Position numbers and translations under genes: made by a program. From Seminavis robusta (taxonomy: Eukaryota > Bacillariophyta > Bacillariophyceae > Naviculales > Naviculaceae): a DNA stretch of 32,602 bases. The notes under the pieces were generated by a model. The model saw only the letters and a list, made by a program, of their open reading frames with translations. It ran no database searches and was not told the origin of the DNA. The DNA is taken from NCBI GenBank assembly GCA_903772945.1, contig CAICTM010001270.1:1-32602 (forward strand), given 5' to 3'. Of this stretch, positions 20,373 to 29,400 are shown one piece after another. Each line of letters starts with the position of its first letter. The first letter of the stretch is position 1.

Positions 20373-21063
20373 ACAGCATTCCTCCTACTATGATCACATC
20401 GAAACATTCATCTATCCTATTCCTCCTGGAAAACATGTACAATTCACTTCCTTTATACAAACCCAATACCTCTAGCCTCCAGTTACTTCATTCAAACGAT
20501 TTCTTCCTCGTACTTTCCTTTCAGTAGAGCTACCCAGTTGTACATGTATGTACTCTACCACAGTTGCTGCAGTTGGAAGGTTTATTGTTCAGTGATTTCC
20601 CAGGCGTCTCCTTCTCCTTGCTAGCTTCCTTGCTTTGTCAGTTGCCCATTGAACAGCAATTCTGAAAGCGCTGAAAGGAGCTGAAGGGTCGGCGGAGACG
20701 ATGCTAGAAGTAGCTATTAATAGCTAGCTAGAACAGGCTCTCCAAACCGGACCTCAATCTTCAACATTCAACATCTTAAACCTCCCTTCACCTCCATTGT
20801 CCACTGTCCTGTGCCGTACTGTACAGTACCAGTAGTCTTTACTGTGAAGAGTCACAGTACTCGAGTAGCGCTTTTACGTCAAAAGCTACCTGGTACAACT
20901 CTATCTGTACTCTGTAGAAGTAAAAAAGCGACATCGCTGTTTTGAGAGACAGGAAGGCGAATTTCGGTGTTAATTAATCATTTTTTACTTTGTTGGCATG
21001 TCAGCAATTCTGTTAATCCTTTCCTTTGTCAGCATACATGTATTGTCCAATTTACAAGCAGAG

Positions 21064-21222
21064 GCAGTACTAGAGTACAGTACTGTACTCAGTACTCAGT
21101 ACTCCTGTACGGTATAGAAATGCATGTACCACTACGGCTGTATATGTACAAACAAGTAGATGTAACTCAAGTAAGTACCGGTATTGGCCTAGTACCTAGT
21201 ACCTAGTACCTACGGTACGGTA
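21064..21222. repeat. GTAC-rich palindromic tract
   Basis: Clustered CAGTACT, AGAGTAC, TACTGTAC and repeated CTAGTAC units, including three tandem copies of CTAGTAC near 21190-21210. The tract is self-complementary at many scales and not coding. Confidence 0.75.
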
Positions 21223-21292
21223 GCTACTAGTAGTGGACAATTTTGATGGAATCGAATCGAAATGTGCACTGCCCCTTTTGCACCAAACAGCT

Positions 21293-21316
21293 TACTGAGT
21301 ACTGGAGTACTCAGTA
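21293..21316. repeat. Perfect 11-bp inverted repeat with 2-nt spacer
   Basis: The left arm TACTGAGTACT (21293-21303) and right arm AGTACTCAGTA (21306-21316) are exact reverse complements, separated by GG. No T-run follows, so a terminator is not implied. Confidence 0.85.
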
Positions 21317-21752
21317 CTAGAGTAGGCATAACGCTATTTTTAAATTTTAAATACTAGCAAGACTCTAGTATTACGGTACGCGGTGCGCAGGCTACATGTA
21401 AGACTCTCTGCAGTACGGTACGGTACAGTCGTACGCCTGGGTGCGTAAAAGACACAAACAAAAAGGGTGCTGGCAGCACGAAAGAGGAACGAAAGCATGG
21501 GAGCATGCAAGCTTGGATACAAACACTAACAGTTCCAGTCCCAGCCGAAAGAAGAATAGCACAGGACTGAGGCCACGAGCTTGCCAAACTCAATACTACT
21601 GTACCGCTATGCTAACATACTGGTATTAGATTTGAAAGGGACACAGAGGCTTTTGGCGCTGCCTCACTGGTATAAGCTAAGGCGGCCATCTGGCTGCCAT
21701 CCACACCCTGCAGTCGTTGTTGTCTCCTCTGACGGGGCCAAACCGCCGAGAA

Positions 21753-21824
21753 CGAGCAGCCAACAACGAGAGACACTTTGCCTTACACCGAGCAGCCAAC
21801 AACGAGAGACACTTTGCCTTACAC
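21753..21824 (+). repeat. 36-bp perfect tandem duplication
   Basis: Two identical 36-nt units, 21753-21788 and 21789-21824, starting CGAGCAGCCAACAACGAG. The unit is a multiple of three, but no convincing gene surrounds it. Confidence 0.92.
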
Positions 21825-22324
21825 CCCTGCAAAACACGAAGGCGAAGTCCGAATGACTATTAATACGTGTAGCGAGGCATTTCCGCCAAAAGGCAATCGC
21901 ACATTGCATGATGTGCGTTCCTCCATGCACATCAAGCACAACATCAATGCACTTTGAACTGGATCAAATGTAGCTCTACGATTGTTTCAGCTCTGTGTGC
22001 TGTATGATATGAGTTTCCTTCATCTGCGACTGCAAATGAAGCCTTCACATGTGGCGGTTCGATCGTCCAACGAGGGAGTTACCAACTTACGAGGCTGTTC
22101 GCTCAAAGTCCACTACCTGGTAGTCTGCCCGTTGCCCAGTCGACGGACGTTGATCTCGTACATGATACTCGTCTTGTGTGTTGCCCGATACAATTTCTTT
22201 CTCGAGGGGCCATCCTGCATTCGCGCCTATACTAGAATTGAGTTCGTTGCTTTGATCTGTTTCAGCCAGTGAGGTCGTGTACCAGGGTGAATGATCGAAC
22301 CGTTTTTTTAAAAGGCCCGGAACA

Positions 22325-22848
22325 TCAAAGTCTCTCTACAGGTACATGCAGGTTGCTTAGCATCTCGTCCCAAAGCCATGTGCTGGAAGTAAACGAATCT
22401 TCGAGGATTTGCTTCTGCAGATCAGCAAACTTTGTTCGTATCTTCAAGTAAGTAAAGTCAATCAAGCGGTGCTCATTTTGGACCTTTCTGCTTTGGGGCG
22501 GCATCCTGGCCTTCCTTGGAAGTAGTGGTATTAAAATCAATAGGTCCTTGAAATTGTCCTTGAAATTGATCAATGTCCTTCCCTGCCCCGTCAACACATC
22601 AGACTGGTAGGAGAGAAAGAGAGCTTCAAATGGGTAAACCATAGAAACGTAGAGTCGAAGTTGTTTTCACCTTCAAATGCCTCTTGAAGGTGTAGTACGT
22701 ACTCTGGACCCCATCCATCATCCGTGATCAATGATTCGATCTTCGGCACCACTACATGGTGCAGCTACCTTAGACCAGCAACGCCATCTGACAGCAAGTT
22801 CTTGAGGTGAGCCATGCATTCCGTAACAGGCAAATATGGTTCAGGAGC
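22325..22848 (-). pseudogene. Probable degraded protein-coding gene, family unknown
   Basis: Reading the minus strand from 22848, a coding-like frame begins APEPYLPVTECMAHLKNLLS, meets a TAG stop at 22765-22767, continues in the same frame with VVVPKIESLITDDGWGPEY and FDSTFLWFTHLKLSFSPTS, and ends at a TGA (22591-22593). A second frame, open from 22642 to 22325, carries on with protein-like sequence (LLILIPLLPRKARMPP, FTYLKIRTKFADLQKQIL). This suggests one gene broken by a stop and a frame shift. A 12-bp tandem duplication GTCCTTGAAATT (22544-22567) lies inside. I do not recognise the family, and it may instead be chance coding-like sequence. Confidence 0.35.
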
Positions 22849-23845
22849 TGGCCTACTCTACAGGTTGAGCCTGGTCTAATCATACCGGTAGCTCATACGA
22901 TTGGCTGGCTGAGGATTGGGATAGATCAATCGTTGGTCTCGCCGTGTATGAGCGGCAGTCCCAGCCCCAACATTGATCTGACATGAAGCAAGATCTGTCA
23001 GAGTCCTCCAATAGGGGCGCTGGTTTTTGCTAACGCAGCCAAACCACGTGTACACAGCTTCGGTATGTCCAAGCTATCTGCCTAGGGTGTTGATTTGGTG
23101 GGCGTCGTCCCCGAGTTAGTCAAGCTAGTAGGGATTTGTCCAGCAGGTTGCTTCTTCAGCCCAGGTTTAGGGCTTGGGCTGCCGCACAGGGCTGCAGAGG
23201 TGCAGCCGAGGTGGCTGCGTTTAAAAGTCCAGGTGTTAATAAGAGGGTCGCTCCAGGGATACTGTAGTAGGTCATTGCCTCCGACGCTTCCCCAATAGCC
23301 CATGACCTTCTCGCAGCCATGGAAACGTTTTTGTACAGCAGAAATAGTCCTCGAGGAGTAACTGGCAGCTGCAGGTGGAATTTGGTCCATGCACTGTACT
23401 CCGAAGATTCGATTCGATAGAAGATTCGATTCGATTCTCTCCGTGGGTGGTATCTTTTAAGGTGAGGTAGGTCAGGTAAATATATACTCATTGATACAAA
23501 ACCTTGAAGTAAATTTGACTTTAGCCCTAAACGTACCTAATCTACCTGATAAGGTGGTGGGGCTTCGATGAAAAATTCGATGAGGTGAGATTCGTCGATG
23601 GAAAGCGTGACGCTCGCCGCGATGACTGCATGCATGATGATCGAAGGCTTCCTGTGAGAAACTCAAGGGACTTGTGCGTGGTGTGTGTTATGAAAAATGT
23701 GGCAGCGAAAGCATCCGCCAAATAGACATAGTCAATTATCATCGGAGTACACTTAGTTGAATTCCAGCATCACTAGTAGCTACCCTACTAGTAGACTGAG
23801 CCAAAGAGATTGTATCAAGGCAAAAGAAGTGGAGCTAGAGAGGTG

Positions 23846-25796
23846 ATGGCGAAGAGAGATGGCAACATGGCGGGCCAGGAAGGATGGGCTCAAGACGATG
23901 GCACCATGTCCACCATTACTGCGACGGACAACAGAGTCCCGGTTGTCTCTGTTTGTTGCGGTCGAAGTGGCAAACGTCGCAAGTTCAAATTGAAAAAGGC
24001 ACTGAGAAAGACGGTCTTTTGGAAGCGTCGAAACAAGTACTTTGATGCGCAAGTGGGCAACGTGGAAGCATGGGCAGGAGACGAGTTGGAACAGCAAGAA
24101 TCTTTTGGTTTCTTCTATTTTGACGCCCAGGAAGACGTGATCAGCGACTATGACTACAATCTTCATCTTGGCGACCTGTCTCTTCGAAGCAAGAAGAAAG
24201 GGGCGCCTTCGACCATTCCCGAAGAACAACTGGATGAAGCGTCGATATTGACGCCCAAACAGAAAACTACGTCTATACCCATTGAGGAGCTCACGCCCGA
24301 GAATGCAACCATCGAACAACTGCTACAAGAGCTGCAAAACCCCAGCTTCAAATCTCCCAAAACTGGACAATCAGGGTACCCAGGAGGATTCACTCCGGAG
24401 CAATTGGAACAAGTTGTAAGTCGGGGAAAGAGACAAGTCATCATATTTGGAATCTGGGGGCAGTTCACTGGAGTTGGGACACTCTCCTGTTGCATCGATG
24501 ATATGCTGCAAACGCTCATTTTTCCGTTTGCCTCTTACTCCACAGGAAATTTTCCTTCGCGGCTTGGAAGAAGCGAAAAAGACTAACCCTGGAATCTACG
24601 AGCAGGTATACTCATACCTGGATGTAGAAGACATGCCCATGACCATTTCGAGGTGTATTCGGGCCACCAAATTCAATGCCCAAGAAATGCTGGACCGGTT
24701 GATAGCCAACCAAGAACAGTTCGATCACGCAAAGTCGAAACAATTTTATCCCAATGTCGATGAGGCTATTGGGGCTCCATTTTCCGTCTTTTTGAGTCAA
24801 TACCCCTTTGTCGGACTCGGACGCTCCAATCAATCACTCCCCGTCAACTACTTTCAAGCGGGAAAGATCAACCCCGAAGGTATCATGGCACTAACCACGG
24901 TGGATCAATTGGAAGGATACTACTGGTGGTCATTCATGTACAAGTTCAAGCGAGAGCTGCGGGAGGCTCGACTGCACGCACCCGACAAGACTCCTAGTTA
25001 TGGATTATGTGAGGCTGTCACAATCATTGATCTACAAGGATTGTCAGCATCGGCGTTGTCCTCTGATACGATGGATGTCATCAAACTATCCAGTAAGATT
25101 GCCGATTTCTACCCCGAGGTAAGACAAGTTTCGCTACGGTGTGTGTCGCCCAAGCTCTTGCCACGTACTAACTTACTTATGCTCGACTTTGATACGATCG
25201 ATTAGACGCTGCACAAAATGCTCATTGTCAATGCCCCTGGATTCTTTGCCATGTCCTGGGGTATCATCAAAAAGTTCATTGATCCTCAGACAGCAGCCCG
25301 CATTCAAATCTTCTCCAACAAGAACAAAGCCTTGAAGGCTTTGCAGGAGATGGTGGATATCGATGAGATTCCTTCGGACTACGGTGGTAACAACAAGACC
25401 ATCAAGGAAGCGCTGATGAACTGGTCCACTGATCCCTTGCTGCTTCGGCAAGAGGTTGAATTGCTTTACATCAAGAGACGAGGAAAGGCGCATGGTAAGC
25501 AATCTTGGGAGCTGAAAGAAGGAGAACGAGTGGATATCACAGTCTACACACGCAGTGCTTCAGGAGCCAAGATCACTGTGAAAAAAGACGATAACGAGGT
25601 GCAGAGTGTGGAGGCATTCTGCGCTATGGAGGGTGACACGATCAAGTCCAACAATTGCAAGATAGACATGGGCGACTTGGTTGGTCCTTGTACTCTATCC
25701 TTGGAAGCTGACGACTTGGACACGGTGGACAAGAAGCATCACAAGGAGTCTCGGGGGTATTTCTTGGTGGTTGGTGACGTCAAGAAAGTGGTGTAA
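23846..25796 (+). CDS. Sec14-like CRAL-TRIO protein with C-terminal GOLD-like domain, three exons
   Basis: Exons 23846-24415, 24546-25118 and 25206-25796 join in phase 0 through introns of 130 and 87 nt (GTAAGT...CACAG, GTAAGA...TTAG) to give 577 residues. The start is the ATG at 23846; upstream in-frame codons include no better ATG. Residues 1-190 are charged, with a basic patch (RSGKRRKFKLKKALRK) and a disordered, acidic region. Residues ~191-300 are helical like CRAL-TRIO-N (ISRCIRATKFNAQEMLDRLI). The lipid-binding domain follows (EAVTIIDLQGLSASAL, then across the second splice IADFYPETLHKMLIVNAPGF, FIDPQTAARIQIF). The C-terminal ~120 residues form a beta-rich GOLD-like module (GERVDITVYTRSASGAKITV, ESRGYFLVVGDVKKVV), as in patellins. 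Such proteins move or present phosphoinositides between membranes. The second intron interrupts the conserved YPE/TLH motif, which supports the splice model. Confidence 0.88.
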
Positions 25797-26421
25797 TTAG
25801 AAGAAAAGAATGATTCAATCGTTGTCAACAAGCAAGACGACGAAGGCCCAACTTTAGCAAAAGAGCGGGCAACAGAAGAATGTACAATACAATAGCTGAA
25901 TGCGTTTTTTGATTATGTGTACTGCATGCTTGAGAGACCAGTAGGAATGATAGTGGTACAGGTGCTTTTGAAACTATCTCACAGACGGTACCTACGGAAA
26001 CTTTGCTCAAGCAGCCAGCGCGCCCCCCCGGACATTTCCAGGCCCCTTGTCCCAGTAGTGTTACATGTACTTGGAGAAGTGCCATTCCTTGCAAGACCTG
26101 CACTCTGAATGCTGGACAAGCTATTTTAATAGTAGCTAGCTAGCTAGCTATGCATACAGCTAACAAAGGAGGTGGCGGTACCGGTGGATTTTGATGAGCT
26201 CCTAATCTCACTCTCACATATGTCACAACCTTCAGTTTTGGATTACTTCCGATCGCCAAGGATTAAGTAGAGATCAACATCATTAAATCTTTGAGTGATC
26301 AGTTGAGAAATACTTACATACTGTAACGCCTATACTCGTCGGTTGGCTTTTTGCTGGAATTTCCATCCGTCCCCTCATCGATCTCTCATCAAGTCATCAA
26401 GGCAGAAGATCTCAATTGCAC
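25797..26421. other. Intergenic region, no gene recognised
   Basis: 625 bp between two plus-strand genes. It contains a TAGC microsatellite (about 26134-26150), a GGTACCGGTGG element near 26175, and the presumed promoter of the coiled-coil gene. Open frames here are short and unsupported. Confidence 0.5.
26134..26150. repeat. AGCT/TAGC tetranucleotide microsatellite
   Basis: About four TAGC units in a row, self-complementary. Confidence 0.85.
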
Positions 26422-29400
26422 ATGGTGGACAGCCATACTCAAGCAATGAGTTGGATTGCTCGAACACTGAGCTCCCGTAGCGCAGCAGCTGAGATATCAG
26501 TGGACGGCAGTGCGGGAGTTGCCGCAAAGATGGCAGACGAAGCAGACATACGGCACATCCTCAGTGAGGGCGCAATCGACGGGTACAAAAGTGCTGAGAA
26601 TGAGAAAATTCTCTCCACCAAGTTTTCAGCTGAAGAAGTCGTTCGAGAACGACTGAAAATGGAAGAGGAGGATCCTTTGTTGGAGTCTCTGACCGAACAA
26701 TCTCAACCAAGCGGAGAGACCAGAGAAGCCAATGAGACCGAATCCCGTCCAAATCACTTGGTGGCTCCCACGTCAACAACATCCTCATCTACCTCGTTTC
26801 ACGAAGAAGCGGAACTCTGGCGACAAAAGGCCGCGCAACTGGAAAGCACCCTCACATCTCTCCAAAACCAAACTGACGAAGAACGCAGAGCTCATGAATT
26901 GCAATTGAACTCTGTGAAGAAGGAAGTCGACCAGTGGAAAGAGAAAGCAACCGAAGCGGAAACCAACTCCCAAAAGGCCAAGGAGGAACTGGGACAGATT
27001 CGAGCCAAGGCACGCAAGTTAGCTGTGGAAGCAAGACAGACAATGGAGGCCGGACAGCAGGAGTCCCATTCCATTGTCATGTCCTTGCGACAAACCATGA
27101 GCTCCCTGAAGGACGAGTGGGATACCGAGAAAGGTGAACTCACCCAGACAACTTCGGAGTTGGCAGACAAGGTGAAAGATATGGAGATCAAGCACGCCGA
27201 GACCTGGGAGACAGCACGAGAGCAAGTTAAAACATTACAAGAGAAACTAGCCAAGACGGAAGAAACTACGAAAGCAACTACTGCCAACAAGGACTCTGTC
27301 ATTGAGATCCTGCAGGAGGAAGTGGGCGCACTAACACTTGAGAAGAACACAGCTGTGGCTGCCAATGAAGCTTTGCAAAAGGAACTGGATGAAGTCAAAG
27401 AACAGAACACCCTGGCAGCAAAGGGTATCGAACACTTTCAAGATCAACTGCGAGTGCTGGAACAGGGCGTCTCAAAGAAGGGGATTGAGTACCAGGAAAA
27501 GTTGGATTTGGTAGAGAAGTTGCTGGAGAACTCAAACGAGGCCAACGAAAAGCTCAATTCGGACTTGTCTGATATGCGGGATGAATTGATTGCGTCCAAG
27601 CAGGAGATAGTCGCATACAGTACAAAGACCGCCCGGCTGGATCAGGAGCTGGGCCGGGCAAACACAGAAGCCCGGAAGGTTCCATCGTTGGAAGTTGACC
27701 TGCAACGAAACAAGAACCGCGTCGTCTTTCTGGAGCAAGATGTGGCGAGCAAGGAATCGGAGCACAAGGTACTGGTAGCCGAAATCAAGGCATTGAAGGA
27801 AGAAGTCGGCAAGCTCCCAGCGGCCAACCAACGGATTGAAGTGCTGACGGCAAAGGGCGACGCGTTGCAAAAAGAAGCAGACCAACTCCCAGATGCCCAA
27901 CAACGCATCCGCGATTTGATAGTTCAAAACGAGGCGACCAAGGCAGAGTATGACCAAGTCATCACTGCAATGGCCGCGAAATACAAGGCGGTGAAACAAG
28001 TTGCCGAACAGCTACCAGCTGCCAACCAACGCGTCCAGGAATTGACCGGCGAGAGCTACCAGCTTCAGACACAAGCAGAGAATGACCGACACCAATTGGA
28101 GGAGACCATGAAGGAGTTTGCCACTGTGCGAACACAACTAAAAGAGACGATTGCGCAGCTTGAACAAACCAACGAATTTCGAGCGGTGCAACTGCAAGAG
28201 GCGGCTGCGCGTATTGAAGCGTTGCAGGAACAACTACAGTCTGTCCAACGGGAGAACGAGGAAATCAATCAAGTGAAGAAAGAGATTGAAGCCGCATACA
28301 CTGTTGAGCTAGGAGAGCTCAAGACTAGGATGCAGCAAACCCAAGGAGAGCAAAATCTCATTGTAGAGGTGGCTCAAAGCGAAAGCAAGGCCATGCTCAG
28401 CAAGGCAGTGGAAGCTCAGTCTCTGGCAGATGCTACCTCTTCCCAATTGGAGAAGACGACAGCCATGCTTGAGTCGTTGACTGAAGAGAAGGCGCAAATA
28501 TCCATTGTGTTGAATTCAACTAAAAATGAGCGAGATGCACTTCAGAGCGAGTGTGACAACCTGCAGACCCGTGTGGGAGAATTGGAGCAGGACAAAGTCA
28601 AAGCAAGGGCAGCAAGGGAAAAGCTTTCTGTGGAACTTGAGAGCGTTCAGGAGGAACGTGATGAGCTTCACCATCAGGTTGCTGCATTGATACAGTACAA
28701 GGGCAAAGCGATGCCGTCTATCAAGGCATTGACCGAAACAAATGAAGGGCTTTCCATGGTGCTCGAATCAACTACAGAAGAGCGAGACTGTCTAAAGTCT
28801 CAGGTGGAGGAGTTGGAACAATTCAAAGCCGAAAACATCGGGCATCTCAAGACATCTAGGGGCGCAGAGCAACAGCTTTCTCATTGGCTTGATGCGACCC
28901 GAAAAGATCGTGACACCTTGCAAACTCAAGTGGTCGAGTTGGAACGATTCAAAGCAGAAGCTACGATTTCGATTGAAGAATTGGACTCAGAGAAGACGCA
29001 GCTTCTAGAGGAAAAGGAGAAACTTCTTTCGGAGCAGGAGTTGTCTCAAAAGGAACGCGAGGACCTTCAGTCGCAATTGGAAGAATTGCAGCGGTATAAG
29101 ATTGAAGCCATGGCAACGATCCAGTCCTCTGAAGAGGACCTGAAACGCGCCAAGTCAGAAACAGAGAAGATCAGCGCAGAGTGCGATGCTATGATGACGG
29201 AAGTGCAAGGGGTCAACGAATTGAAGGCAGGGCACCAAAAGGCAATCGCCAAGTTTCAGACTGCTCTAAAAGAGGTGCAAGATCGATATTCGGACGAAAA
29301 GAAGAAGGTGGAAGTCGCCGCCATTCAAATCGAACTCGCGGCAGAGGAGAATGCGAAACTTCAGGTTGCCGTCAAGTCGCTCCAATCGACCCTTGGACTG

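Larger units (their letters stand above)
20373..23845. other. 3.5-kb gene-poor region with palindromes and repeats
   Basis: No intact gene was recognised. Contents: dense AGTACT/GTACC/GTACGG motifs (about 20815-21235 and 21290-21430), a hairpin, a 36-bp duplication, a probable minus-strand pseudogene (22325-22848) and a short ATTCGATTCGAT repeat near 23405-23440. The last part must hold the promoter of the Sec14-GOLD gene. Confidence 0.55.

Noticed and set aside
22020..22090. Possible tRNA around GGCGGTTCGATCGTCC
   Set aside because: The T-loop-like GTTCGATC has no matching acceptor, D or anticodon stems upstream.
23082..23491. Overlapping minus-strand frames of 102 and 111 codons
   Set aside because: No domain recognised, and the two frames contradict each other.
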